Shown one piece after another: positions 34,250-45,899 of a stretch of 64,000 nucleotides of DNA. The notes under the pieces are model-generated. The model ran no database searches. It was not told where the DNA came from and saw nothing but the letters and a program-made list of their open reading frames with translations. How positions within the stretch are numbered: position 1 is the first letter of the stretch; every line of letters starts with the position of its first letter. A program made the position numbers and the translations under genes. This DNA comes from Bimastos eiseni (taxonomy: Eukaryota; Annelida; Clitellata; Crassiclitellata; Lumbricidae), in NCBI GenBank assembly GCA_959347315.1, contig OY365810.1:22586906-22650905 (forward strand), read 5' to 3'.

Positions 34250-34995
34250 TTACTGGAGTTATTAGTGTCTATTAGAAATGGTTCCCTGGTTTACGTCTTA
34301 GACGGGATTCCAACTACGTTGATTACCCTTATCGTCAGAACGACCTAGCGTCTCCCCAAGTTCCGAAACAAGTCCCAGTTCATTTGCTTGCTACGCTATA
34401 TGAATCCTTCTAGAAGCGATTTCCTTCGCCATCCAAAACGCAAAACTTGTATCTCTATTGGATGACAGGTCACCTGCAGAAACAATTACTAAACCCTGGA
34501 TGGTCGGGTCTTAGCATCCCTAGCGTAACGTCAGATTCCTAGGGGCGTCCAGTTACTGTTTGACTAGCGGCTGTTATATAATAAGGCTGGGCCTTATTAG
34601 CGTCATTGAATTCCATTACTACAGTTATACCGCCTAACAGATTGCGCCGTTCGTATCGGAATTGTCCCCTATTCATGATCCGTGTCAACCAGCCGGTCCA
34701 GGCCAAATCTTCAACTGATTCATGAGTTTCTTGTCTGTGGGTCGTAGAGATGGAAGGAGTAGGCGTTCGCCTCGAGGTGTCGGGTTTCGCTGCTTGACAC
34801 TCCGTTGATATTTGCATATTCCTTGGTGTCTGTATTGAGGCCTTCTGCTTCAGGCGAAGCCCATTGATGTCTCCCATCTCATGTGTCAGGTAGACATTCT
34901 CATCTGTAGTCCTCCTACGCTTCTGCTGTCGAACGATGACTTTTATATTGCGCCATCGTCGAGAATGTCGTCGCGCGCCACAATTACATTATAGC
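34250..34995 (-). mobile_element. Possible nested LTR-retroelement fragment inside the hAT element
   Basis: On the minus strand a sequence TGGCGCGCGACGACATTCTC near 34980 resembles a primer-binding-site region. It is followed about 100 bp later by a 112-residue frame (34539-34877: MGDINGLRLKQKASIQ...) in the place where a gag would start. No protease, reverse transcriptase or second LTR is seen. This is a weak inference from layout only. Confidence 0.25.
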
Positions 34996-35204
34996 TCAAT
35001 AAATTGATCTCTTTCGTCGGCAGAAAATTCAGCTGGTTATGCAACCTCGGACAATGGATTTCTTATCTTTTCTTGTGTACCCCTTGGCAATAGCTGGTGT
35101 ACCCCTAGGGGTACGCGTACCATCGTTTGAGAACGGCAGAACTTCACGACCATCATGTGCGCGGATGGGAAATAGTCACTTAACTCTAGATATCCTGTTC
35201 CCCA

Positions 35205-36170
35205 AGCTTTTTCCCGCCTCCATCACACAGTAACTGAATGTGGTTGACCCAATCTCTCAACGGATGTAATTCAATCTGCTTTGCCTCAATCCTCCCAAAA
35301 GAGAATTCATTTTCATAGTCTTTCCTGATCAAATCTGGAAACTCTCTTGCCCTTCAATATATCTATCCAATAACTCATCTAACTCGTCATCCCTTCTGCC
35401 CGTATTCGCAATCTTGGTGTCACTTTTTATCCCCACCTCCTTTTCACAGTCTATTCACCAGTCTCACCATTCACTAGCTTCACTCACATTCGTGACCTCC
35501 ACCGCATCCGGCCCATGCTCAACTTCAAAACTGTCTCCATTGTTGGCACCTCCTCCATCCAATACATCTCTATTACTGCGATTCCCTTTTCCTCAATCTT
35601 GTATCCACACAATTCAAGCGTCTGAAACTTATCCAAAACTAACCAGCCAGAGCTGTCACTAGAACGCCCAAGAATCATCAGAATTACTGTCAATTAATCA
35701 CTCCACTGGCTCAAAATCTCAGAACGAATTCACTTCTATCGCCAACCTACAACTCCTTACAGTACTACGAGCCCACGTAACCTCGCGAACTCGTCACCAT
35801 TCAACCAAATCGCTCTATGCCCTTATTCGACCCCTGATCACTTATCCCTATAAGTTCTCTCACCATGCCACATTCAGCACTGCAACTGTGAACCTCGTCT
35901 CTGAAACAATCTGGTTCCTGAATTCTTTACTTTCTGGATTTCACCATCATTTCCTACCACCCACCGTCAAGTATCTCATGATCCTCCATCAACATGCGGG
36001 CTTTCCATTGAAACCTAAGAGTCACCTTTTCAAGAACTCTTGCTCAGATTCAGCCTCCAATTCTCGCTTAAAACAGCACCCGCCTAACCGCTACTCTGCC
36101 TCCTATGACTCTAAGGAGACCGGACTCTGACCTTCCTTTGATTAATTTTGGTATCAGTTCATGCAAGATG
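35205..36170 (+). mobile_element. CR1/L2-like non-LTR retrotransposon, 3' coding remnant
   Basis: Frameshifted plus-strand readings give VSPFTSFTHIRDLHRIRPML, then ARAVTRTPKNHQN, and later HHSTKSLYALIRPLITYPYK and VNLVSETIWFLNSLLS. These are the HIRDLxRIRPxL, LARxVTRxPK and C-terminal motifs of CR1/L2-like reverse transcriptase proteins. At least three frame changes are present. It is the longest retrotransposon piece in the window, and the 22.2 kb fragment is a relative. Confidence 0.7.
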
Positions 36171-36191
36171 AACGGTAAGATACACAAAAGC

Positions 36192-37050
36192 CAGAGCTGT
36201 ATGGTCTCGAGACAGTGTCTCGGCCTCGAGACATCTCGAGACAGTATTTTTAATGTCTCGGTCTCGGTCTTGAAAGCCTGTTGTCTCGGTCTCGCGGTAC
36301 TGTCTCGAATTTTTAGAAACTGTCTTGAAGTGAAAGTCTTGTTCTGTCTTGAACAAGTGGTCTCGATAAGTTTCGCGGTAACTCTCTTGCAATCTTGCGC
36401 TAGAAACTGAAACCGGAATCTACGAGAAACGGTAATTCTGGTTAACGCGCGAGTCGCATGACACTGAAATCAATTCAATTATTTTAAAGTGGAAAAATAT
36501 CTGAGAGAGAACCTGAAATTGTGAAGTTTGCGTTTACGCAATTTGAAGTTATTGGCACCAACAGTAGCTATATGGCGTGCCGTTGGTCGTTGATGCAAAA
36601 CCACCATAACCGAAACGATCGGAACAACTTTGAATTTATCCTTATAAATATGCGCAAATTTATAATTTTGTTTTGGTATCTGATATCGAAATTGCTTGCT
36701 TAAAATCGTCTAGAAGATTTCAGACGCATCGTTAAAGGCTTTCTTTATACTATTCAGGCCGACGAAGAGGTATCGAGAAAGATAAAACGAGGCAATATAA
36801 AAACTGTTTTCGGGAATTGGTTCTATGCACATTATAAGTTTCAAATTAAAATTAAAAGTGAATCTTATTCCTGAAAACCGAAGCATTAACATTTTACAGC
36901 TTTTACATAGATCACTGTCTTTTATTGTCTCGTACTGTCTTGAACCTAGTGTCTAGGTCTCGGTCTTGGTACCTCACTGTCTCGGTCTCGACACCTCACT
37001 GTCTCGGCCTCGTCTTGGTCTTGAAGTTTCAAGTCTTGCATACGACACTG
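36192..37050. mobile_element. Non-autonomous hAT-like element with GTCTCG-repeat arms
   Basis: The element starts CAGAGCTGTATGGTCTCGAG and ends in ...TTGCATACGACACTG, whose inverse starts CAGTGTCGTATGCAAGAC. It is flanked by perfect 8-bp direct repeats ACAAAAGC (36184-36191 and 37051-37058). Both sub-terminal regions (36200-36370 and 36905-37030) are made of inverted (GTCTCG)n/(TCTTG)n runs. The 859-bp element has no transposase frame. Confidence 0.85.
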
Positions 37051-37059
37051 ACAAAAGCC

Positions 37060-37700
37060 GAAATTGTGGGTTTATTTAACCATTTAACGACGGGCTGCAT
37101 TGACTACTTTTATGGTAAAATCAAGTTTCAATGTTCTTTACGGTTGCTGGATTGGCCTGAGACAGTGATCTATGTAAAAGCTGGATTGGCATGACTTGTG
37201 CCGTTTTCATATGATACATTATATCGATGTAAACACCAAATTTTATTATGGCGATTAATGAACATCTGCTATGCTAGCAAATCATACTAGGATCCAAGGT
37301 CCATGGAATGAAACGTGTACTGTATAATGCAATTGGGGCGATATTCTTCAGCTGAATAATGAATCATCATTTTTTGATAACCAAAACATAAGAAAATGAC
37401 AAAGTTACGATTTCAGAAAAGAACAGTCGGATTACAACACAGAGGAGCCTAAAATGGTCATAGACCCCGCCAACCAGAGGATACATTAATAGAATTTATG
37501 ACCTCGCGATAAGCTACCAGTACTAATAACATTCGCACACTATAGGAACTCATAATTAGTGTCATGACTATGAGCTCAGTGTAACATCCACTGAACAGAA
37601 CCGCACCACAAGCATTCAATGTTCAAAGGTATCTTCAAGCAAATTTATTATGATTTATTATGATTTTATGCTATAACACACACATACAAAGAAGTATATA
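37060..37700. other. Non-coding stretch
   Basis: Nothing recognisable. Confidence 0.35.
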
Positions 37701-37706
37701 ATCTGT

Positions 37707-37775
37707 GAGCTTCTGAGCAAAAAATATTGGAAGAAGGGCGGTATCAAATTTCGGTAATAAATAAATAAATAATCA
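37707..37775 (+). mobile_element. Truncated SINE tail
   Basis: GTGAGCTTCTGAGCAAAAAA, then TATTGGAAGAAGGGC, then ATCAAATTTC matches the 3' part of the tRNA-derived SINE at 56586-56815. It ends in an (AATA)n tail. Only the tail is present. Confidence 0.7.
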
Positions 37776-38700
37776 TTACGTTTGAATTAATATTCCTGAT
37801 AAGTGATTTAAAAAAACTATTACTTTGTCATTACCTACTTCATTTACCAGTTGTGGTCAGCTACCTTGTTTATGCAATCCCTATTAACTTATAATTTACC
37901 TTCACACGCTTAATATTAGCATATTCGTTAATTAAGATTAGTTCAGCTTTGCTCCTTCAAGTTATTTTCAAACGCTCTACTCACAGTTTGGCCTCTATAC
38001 CCAACTACTTTGTACCTAATTTATTGGTGGCCCTAACCTGCGAGACCCTTCGTCCTTAATTGGGTCTCCTGTGTAATCATAAATATTTTTGTTATACCGA
38101 TCTCATATAACTTGTTACTTTGGTTTGCCAAATAAACTTGAATTGAATTGAATTCTTTAAATAATTTGAAAGGCTCTAAATTACTACTTATATCATTTTT
38201 ACTATCGAATAATTTAGTAGCTCTTTATAAGGACAATGCAAAAATCGCATTTGCAAGTAATAGTTGCTGTGTCGGGCAATGCCAATAATTGTCGGGCAGT
38301 TGTTAACAGCTACTATGATCGCGTCAAGCGATCGAATAGATGGAAGAAAGATGATGAGTTCATCGGTGAGTGATGCTGTAAAGGTGATAAATTAGAAGCA
38401 GACCCGATGTTTACCCGATGTAAGACTTAGGAAATAGCACACCCTACTACAGTGGAGATCATATTGGTGATCCTGGGACGGAGAACAGCAGCAGATTTGA
38501 TAGTTTGCAATTTCGGTTTACGCTATTGAGTGAAATTCTGCAATTGATCGGGCAAGTGGGAAAGTGCTAACATTGGCAAGCCAAAACACGAGGAGAATCA
38601 TATTGTTGGTAGCATAAAGCATAAAGTCATCTAAATGATATTAGAGTAATTATCTTGCTCCATTTGAATGTGAATAATGTAATAAAGCAGACTTATTAAT
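37776..38700. other. Non-coding stretch
   Basis: No gene seen. Near 38075-38155 CTTGTTACTTTGGTTTGCCA and AAATAAACTTGAATTGAATTGAATTC look like the 3' end and short tandem tail of a retroposon, but no coding part precedes it. Confidence 0.35.
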
Positions 38701-38838
38701 TACAATCTAATGTTTATTCAAAGAGTTGTTTCAAAACTCTGTGTTTAATTGATCAACTCTCAACTGTTAATATCTAGAATTGTTCCGAGGTAACTGTTAC
38801 AATCATTGTCGAAGGAAAATATCAGAATAAATCAAGAA

Positions 38839-40245
38839 TCAAAATCCATATCCATAGCCATTATGGCCATGACCAGCATATCCATGGTAGCCGTAATTTC
38901 CGCCAGTCCCAGGCACGCCTTCCCAACGAGCAGTTCCGGTTCCAGAACCCACGTGATCAGCCACGTGATTAACGTACAGCTGTCGTTCAGCATTTCGATA
39001 GTTGGTGGCAACGCCATCTGGCCTGTTAATACAAAAGGACGAATACATATAAACCGGATATCTGGATTGATGCATCAAATCCTAATCTGAGTTCTCATTT
39101 CATTAATAATAATTTTTTTATAACTGTAGACTTGGCAGTATCGCATTGAAAACCCCAGGAAGATTGTTCCCTCGCAATAATGTCATATATGTATATATAT
39201 ACATTATGCATGTATTTCTGCAATACACTTTTTGGTAAGCAATGAAATACTAAATTAATGTTCCTTCAAACAGTATTTTCTATATTATAATGTCAGTGCA
39301 ATATAACTATCGTAACAAATCCGCTGTAAATATGTAGCTATCAGTGGACTGGGCTGTAAAATTATTACTTGTAAAGCAGGCCTCATCAAGATAAGCACGA
39401 ACAGTGTTCTTGCAGAGAGGTTCGATCATTTGCAGTCAGACGTTTAATAAGAGAAAGACACCGCTTAGCTGTAAAACATTCGTAAAGTCATGGCAGACTA
39501 GTGAATATTTGACTTACATCTGACTGCTGTGTTAAATCGAATAGAAGAATTCAGTTAGACACCGCATAGCCCACTAATCAAAATCACCTATCATGAATTT
39601 AATTAGAAAGCCAGTTTCGGAGGAGGACCGCTTTCCATGGCGCTTAACATGCAGCTTTGCTAAGCAACGACATTAGCACGCACTTAGATATAATTCTGTT
39701 TCTTAAAATACTCTTATTTCAAGTGTTTGTTGTCTACCTTGTTGTGTCTTCTGTTCGGGGAACTGACTGGAGGGAATTATCTTATATGGGAATGCGCCAG
39801 AGGTCTCATTCTCAATGATTACACCAACTTTATTCTAAGATTTAAACGCTAAATTGTCAAAATTATACACTTGGATTGTATAAAATGAGCGGTCAAAGTT
39901 ACATAGTCTGAAATATGATTTGATTTTAAATCGAAATAGTTTATTAAAGTGCGGTTTCCTTTCTCGAACACGTGGTTATTTCCCCATAATAATAAAACAA
40001 TATAATAGTAATTTTAAATGCTTACTATGATCGCACACTTCTCAAGCGCCACTTGAGTGGGTACTAGCTTACGTATACCGGCGATAATGTTATGCCGTCG
40101 CGTAGCTAATTACACTGGCTGAGAACGATGCAAGTTGAGCTTACACGTGTCTCAATCCGGGTTCGTAGTGACCGTATGATGCTTTGTCGTACCCAGCGAA
40201 TACAGTAGCCACGGTTGCAACGACTAAAACCAGAAGGACCTTCAT
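38839..40245 (-). CDS. Family gene B: secreted Gly/Tyr/His-rich protein (94 aa)
   Basis: Two exons on the minus strand: exon 1 40145-40245 and exon 2 38839-39022, with the same phase-2 splice (CACGT^GTAAGC; TTAACAG^GCC). The product is 94 residues: signal peptide MKVLLVLVVATVATVFA, then GYDKASYGHYEPGLRH (one residue shorter than A), then the central block with NYRNAERQLYVNHVADHVG, and a shorter tail ending GHNGYGYGF. It has a single start Met, unlike the MM of copies A, C, E and G. It is the left partner of a head-to-head pair with C. It has no Cys, and its function is unknown. Confidence 0.85.
39023..40144 (-). other. Intron of family gene B
   Basis: 1122 bp, GT-AG on the minus strand. No gene is visible inside. 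The sequence CGCATTGAAAACCCCAGGA near 39140 is shared with the introns of D and F, so these introns are paralogous. Confidence 0.75.
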
Positions 40246-41018
40246 CTTGTTCTGTAGACGGCAGATGACCAGTTAGCTTCCAAACAGAGGAAGAGTGAAC
40301 ATTGACAACTGACCACAATAGAGCAGACCTTTTATACTGAATCACCTCAGCTGTTAGACTATTCGCTCTCACATGCACGTGCTTCGTATGCAGGAGGTAG
40401 TAGAGCCAGAGACTCCAGCCAGACAGAGGCCTTGAATTGCCACAATTTGCCAGCATTTGGACCGACTTCATATGCATTGTTGAAAACGTGCCATCCTCTA
40501 AACAATTAAAAAAATCTACATGAGACGATGTTTCCATTGCCTGTAAACCACCGATATCACAAAAGGCTCATACTAATTATCATATATTAAACTTTGTTAT
40601 AGAGGTGTAATGCACTGATTTCTCTCTATCTTTCTCTTTGCATAAATGGTCGGATGTACCTGTATATTATAGCTGTTGATTACATGTTACATAATACTAA
40701 ACATTGATACAAATGCACATAAAAATGAGTTTGTTTTGAGAGTGTGCCAACTGCTGGAACTGCTGGCATAAGTTGTTGTTGTAGTAAATAATATGTGCTG
40801 TGCTCCACTGGAATCCGTGTGTCACTCTGCTCCTGCTTGTGTCTCTGTTTGTCCTTCTCTGTTTCTCTCATGAGTTGCATGTGGGAATGCAAAGCATTGA
40901 ACAGATGTTGCTGTCCAGTGGCCCTATAAAAGGTCCGATATGTTGTGGTCAGTTATCACAGTTCAGTTTGCTTTCGTTTCGAAGACAAGTGGTAACTTAA
41001 CCGTCTACATAACAAGGC
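40246..41018. promoter_or_regulatory. Divergent promoter region of genes B and C
   Basis: 773 bp between the two start codons. It contains the minus-strand TATA box at about 40329-40336 (TATAAAAG inverted) for B and TATAAAAGG at 40925 for C. The C side carries the conserved module GTGGGAATGCAAAGCATTGA and CAGATGTTGCTGTCCAGTGG just before the TATA, shared with E and G. An initiator-like TCAGTTATCACAGTTCAG lies about 25-40 bp downstream of the TATA. Confidence 0.7.
40925..40932 (+). promoter_or_regulatory. TATA box of family gene C
   Basis: TATAAAAG, 94 bp upstream of the start codon, with an initiator-like TCAGTTATC beginning at 40949. Confidence 0.7.
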
Positions 41019-43962
41019 ATGATGAAGGTCCTGGTGGTTTTACTCGTTGCCACAGTGGCTGCTGTCTTCGCTGGATACGACAACACTGCATCATACGGTC
41101 ACTACGAACCAGGACTCAGACACGTGTAAGTCCAATTTAAGCTTATTCAGTTGCTTTTAACGCATTCAGTGGAGTCCGCGTATTAACTTATGATTAAGAA
41201 ATAAGAATTATGTTGACCGCAAGTAAATTTTGGTTTGGTTCTCTATATGTATTGCACACAATGGTGTATTATTTTGATTTTGGCTTTACCAATAATTTAT
41301 ACAACACAAATAACTGTGTTTATGCTGAATACTATCTAGGCTTATATTAATTAGATTGGCTAAGTTTCAATAGAAAGAATTATCACGAGTATGAATCTGG
41401 ATTCTACAGAAATTTGATCATGCCTGCCAAATATTATTTAATAAGTTAATAAGTAGTAGTTTGTTTAATGTGAAATTGACAAACCACATTAGGATCAACA
41501 GCGAATGATGACAAGCAGTGCGTCGCCAGAGTTTTGAAGCTGGGAGGGGCGCCAAAAAGTCCCTAACGACTAGGTCTTAAGTTCCCCAGCGGGTGTGTGG
41601 GGCGGAGCTCCAGAAGCTTGCGAAATGTTGATCATCTGATACAAACTGGAGTGCATTTTGAGCTCTTGTTTACCTCAAATGTTTCAATTATAATTTCGAA
41701 GTAAAAGTGCCTAAATCATCTCGATTATGACAAAGCTTGACTATATTATATGCAGCGGACCTTAATTGCGAAATTTAAAATAACAAATAATGTAGGGTAC
41801 CCCACCCTATAAAAACCCTTCGGATCTGCACGAATTCCAAGACCCAACCTGGGTTAGGATCCGGGGCAGCTGCCTCCCCTTGCCTCCCCCGTGGCGACGC
41901 TAATGATGACAAGCAATTGATGATGACAAGTTACATCACTTACCAAATTTAAATGTAGGCAGATAAGCAAGTCGCGCATCAAGCCATTTATCAAATTGAA
42001 CTAGCGCCATCACCTAGCGAAAGAAGGACTTGTCGACCTTATGGGTAGCAATGATCTACCTCGCTTCCTCTGCTCTGCACGCCAGGATCTATCCATTACT
42101 ACGATTAGTCCTATTCTACAAGCAAACTCAATTTTAATGTAAGATAAAATCAAGTTGCAGCTCTATAGTGGACGTTAAACCAACGCTCGACTGGTCGCCT
42201 GATTTGAACTGTGTTACGAGCTAGTCTTGAGTTAAAAACGAACAGTGATGGGCACCAACTACTTGACTAGTAGTTAAAACTACTTTCTAACTACTTTCAA
42301 AATATGTGGTTATAACCACTATTTAACTAATTTAGATGACAAGTAGTTATAACTACTTTTGCAACTACCACATAAGTAGCTAACTATTTTTTTTAACACT
42401 ACATTGCTAATGTTATGTCATGGTGCATTGATAGTCACAAAGCAGCATGCACATTTATTGCCAGTATTAATTGCTGATATCCAACGTAAGTAATAAAAAT
42501 GATCAGAAACACAATGACATATCTAATTGTAAACTAACAAGGACAAGAACTACTAGCACGTGCTACAAAGCACCCTGATCAAAACATAGTTTTAGCAGTA
42601 ACATATGTCAACTTGTTACAACTACAAAAATGTCTATCCTACAAAGTCTAGAATGATCCAGTGGTAGAATGAGAGAGACTGCTAAAGTGGTGCCACGTTT
42701 GATGGCACTCTATCTTTTTATAATAGGCCTAAATACAATTAAATGCAAACTAATGGATAGTATTTATCTATCTACTCTTTTAGTGAAAAATACAAGCATA
42801 TTAATGCCAGAGAGAATTCTAACTGCTTTTAGTTAGAGCACCAGAAACCACCCGGGCCACTTAAACGACTTTGAAGCTACCATTTTCCTCATATCAAACG
42901 AAGTGGACATTTTATAATATTGGCTCCCTATGCTCTATAAAATATTTTTTATCTCACCTTTTGCTCTCTGCATCAACCGTGCTTCTTCAATTCCTCGTCC
43001 GTCCTCGTATGTTGCCAATCGCTGCTCAGATCTGAGACAACTGCATGGTCTATCCAGTCAGTAACGGAATGCCCACTCTCTTACCGTTGTTTCTCTGTCT
43101 GTCTGTCTGTCTCTGTTTCTGTCTATGTCTCTCTCTCCCCCTGTCATTTATGACTCGACAGTCACCTCTCTCCGACCCACTTGTAACCCAGCCGAATACT
43201 TGTGGTCATCCAGCTGCGTACTGGCTGTTTTTCTCAATATGGATCATAAGCTCCAACCCCTCTAGGACCGCTTTACTCTAGTTCTTATCGCCCAACAATT
43301 TCCAGGTATCCCATTAAACAAGCATAAACGCATGAGGCTTTCTCTATAGTCCTGAGAGAAACCCACTTCCTCACAATAGTAGGCATATGGGCAAATTTTA
43401 AAGAAACAATTACACAGCAAATTTACTCATGAGACTATTTGGACAACGTCCATGTTTGTTGTGAAATAACGAAATTTCTGTAAAATGGAAATAGCAAATA
43501 GGAAAAATGTAGCTAATGTGAAATATTGTAGTTAACTTAATACTACTTGATAAATGTAGTTATAGCCATTTTTTAAACTACTTCTTAAAAACTAGTTATA
43601 ACTACTAGGCAACTACTTCTAGTAGTTATAATTACTAGTTAATAACTGCTGTAATTAAAAATGCCCATCATTGCAAACGAAACATATTAATAGTTAAGCA
43701 CCCTTATAGACCGTGGTTTCTAAGAGACGCAAATGCAGTATTATAATTATTTTTTATCTTTTGACTCAACAGGCCAGAAGGCGTTGCTTCCAACTACCAA
43801 AATGCTGCACGCCAACTGTACGTTAATCACGTGGCTGAACACGTCGGTTCTGGAACCGGAACTGCTCGGTGGGAAGGTGTGCCTGGAACTGGTGGAAATT
43901 ATGGTTACCTTGGATATGGTGACCACGGACGCAATCACGGATACGGATATGCTGGATACTAA
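41019..43962 (+). CDS. Family gene C: secreted Gly/Tyr/His-rich protein (98 aa)
   Basis: Exon 1 41019-41125, exon 2 43773-43962, joined in the same phase as A, giving 98 residues. The signal peptide is MMKVLVVLLVATVAAVFA, then GYDNTASYGHYEPGLRH. The central block NYQNAARQLYVNHVAEHVG is identical to A, and the tail differs by GYLGYGDHG. It is the right partner of the head-to-head pair with B. Its 2.6-kb intron is enlarged by two insertions (41518-41901 and 42243-43673). It is presumably secreted, with no Cys and unknown function. Confidence 0.85.
41518..41901. mobile_element. 384-bp insertion with 14-bp flanking direct repeat in intron C
   Basis: The exact 14-bp direct repeat AATGATGACAAGCA occurs at 41504-41517 and 41902-41915. 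Just inside lie near-terminal inverted words GCGTCGCCA (41520s) and TGGCGACGC (about 41892-41900). The insert has GC-rich ends, AT-rich middle and no frame. The paralogous intron of E (about 57040: GACGGATGATGACAAGTTATT) lacks the insert. The class is uncertain: a 14-bp duplication is longer than usual for hAT or Tc1. Confidence 0.75.
42243..43673. mobile_element. Non-autonomous hAT-like element in intron C
   Basis: The element begins CAGTGATGGGCACCAACTAC and ends TGCCCATCATTG, whose inverse is CAATGATGGGCA. It is flanked by AAAACGAA (42235-42242) and CAAACGAA (43674-43681), a 7-of-8 match to a target duplication. Sub-terminal regions are rich in AACTACTT/AGTAGTTATAACTAC words in both orientations. 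The 1431-bp element has no transposase frame and includes a (TCTG)n run at about 43092-43115. Confidence 0.85.
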
Positions 43963-44260
43963 GCTTCTGATATGACGATGGAGGGATATGAAAAATAGGA
44001 TGATATCCTGTTTTTACTCACAACTACTTTTCTGTGCACATTTGGTCTTTTAGCTGTGATTTAATAAATCAGTGTTCAGTTTTTTCTATATTTAATTCTC
44101 ATGTTGTAATGTAACAAAATGCTGAGTGGCGGGTGAAAATAAGGAAAGCGACAGACAACTTATCACCAACACTATCCGCAGCAACGTCATTGTTACAGTG
44201 CGCCACTTTTGTACACAGGCTATATAACGTTATTTTATATAAATACGTATAATATATATA

Positions 44261-44843
44261 CGCTGTGTCCGGAAATAAAGTAGCCCCCTCATGATAATAT
44301 AAAAATAAATAATAAATATTCATCGATTTTTGCAATTCTAAAACATTTTTATTCCTGACATATTTCTCCACAAATTTGCAACTTGTAAACATCCTGGTTG
44401 AAAAAGTACACAATAGTGACGTTTTAAATTACGAAGTTATTGTGAGTGAGATATTTGATCAGCTGGTCATTGTTGCTGCTATTGACCAATGGCGTACGCG
44501 TCTTAAAGCTTGTGCCGAGGCCGAAAACGGACACTTTGAACACACCTTATAGTCTAATATTATTCAACTCCACTAATAAATTTGAACTAAATGTATGGCA
44601 TTTAAAACATTTAAAAACAGTTAAATATTCAGTTCATGAATTTTAGTCAGTTAAGTAGACTCGAAAATCGATGCAATTCGCGTCATTGTGGCGTCATTAC
44701 TGGTTGACAGGAGCTATCATATTTTATACAGAACTAGATAAATATGTCAGGATCAAAACGGTTTTGGAATTTCAAAAATCGACGAATATTTACTATTTAT
44801 TTTGATGTTATTATTATGAGTCCCTTTATTTTCGGACACAGTG
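44261..44843. mobile_element. Tc1/mariner-type MITE with long inverted repeats
   Basis: The left end CGCTGTGTCCGGAAATAAAG and the right end, inverted, CACTGTGTCCGAAAATAAAG begin inverted repeats of about 115 bp that match through AATATTCRTCGATTTTTGMAATTC and CCTGACATATTT. TA dinucleotides flank both ends (44259-44260 and 44844-44845), the standard Tc1/mariner target duplication, although the local sequence is TATATA. It is 583 bp long with no transposase frame, and lies just downstream of family gene C. Confidence 0.85.
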
Positions 44844-44849
44844 TATATA

Positions 44850-45890
44850 TGGTGAGTCGTTGAGAAGCATGCCGCACATATTTTTTTTGACATCGTCATT
44901 TATCGGATTACGTCAAGGAAATTTTGATTACAGATTGAAGAGTTACTACTGAGCATTACGAATGTGAACAGTCTCCCTACCTTATGGACAGGAAAATTTC
45001 CTGCTGGAAGATGAACTAGGCTACTTCGTTTACTGACAAATGTCAGGCAATTGGCCCTTTATTAGTAAAAAATCATCGCAATATAGTACTAATATTGTTC
45101 ATTGACCTTTAGACGCGGTTAGATGAAATGGACTTTCTTACGACCGAACGCAGACACCCCGATAACTAACGTGCTTCCATTTGTCGGGGGTGTTGTGACG
45201 CAATTGTATTGCAGACTAGCATTTTTTTATAAGAAATAATTTACATACATAGCCCTTGGCGAGATCATCAATAATGGGCTAAATTATGTTGGCATACGTT
45301 TTTTGAATGACCCATCGACCCACCATGTACATCGATCGTCTTATAATTATTGTAGGCCTATGCATATAAAACTGAACAACAAACCGTATCAACTATAGTG
45401 ATAAAAACTGCCACAATATAAACCAAGCAGGCCGTGTGATGTGAACTTTGCTGCAGAATTAAAACAGCAAGATGCGAAGTTCAAGGACTAAAGACAAGTG
45501 GTCTCTTGCTAAAGTAAATTTATGTTCCGCTGAACTGCGAGTCGATATATAGCGCCTACACTAAATCTCTCAACCATTTAGCAGTATAGCCTATACATCC
45601 CAGCCGTACATAAGGGTTGGTGTCAATTAGCCAGTGAATGTTATTTTCTCAGTCTTGTAGTGGCGAGGTTAGTTTATAGACATAAGAAACCATGATGTCA
45701 CCGTTTATAATCGCTCCAGATCGTTGGTGATGCACTTTAGGGTATAGCCGGCTGGCTGTAAGGCCTATACGTGCGACAGTAAAGAAGTTGAAGAATACTT
45801 GTTCAGTCATTGTTTCATTCGACGCATTTGTTCGGAAACAATTCTTCGTTCGCTCATAGACTTGATTCCCGTGATCGTACTGCAGGCTGA
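44850..45890. other. Non-coding stretch upstream of the receptor
   Basis: No gene or element recognised. It presumably includes the 5' untranslated region of the receptor, but I see no clear TATA box. Confidence 0.35.
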
Positions 45891-45899
45891 TTAAGAATT

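Larger units (their letters stand above)
33509..35139 (-). mobile_element. Decayed hAT element with 8-bp target duplication
   Basis: The left end is CAGTGGTTTCCAAC (33509), the standard hAT end. The right end read inverted is CTGCCGTTCTCAAACGATGG (35139), a decayed match. The flanks AACTACAC (33501-33508) and AACTTCAC (35140-35147) agree at 7 of 8 positions, as expected for a hAT target duplication. Inside is a minus-strand transposase remnant (33856-34022). The element also holds foreign sequence at about 34250-34990 that may be a nested insertion. Confidence 0.75.
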
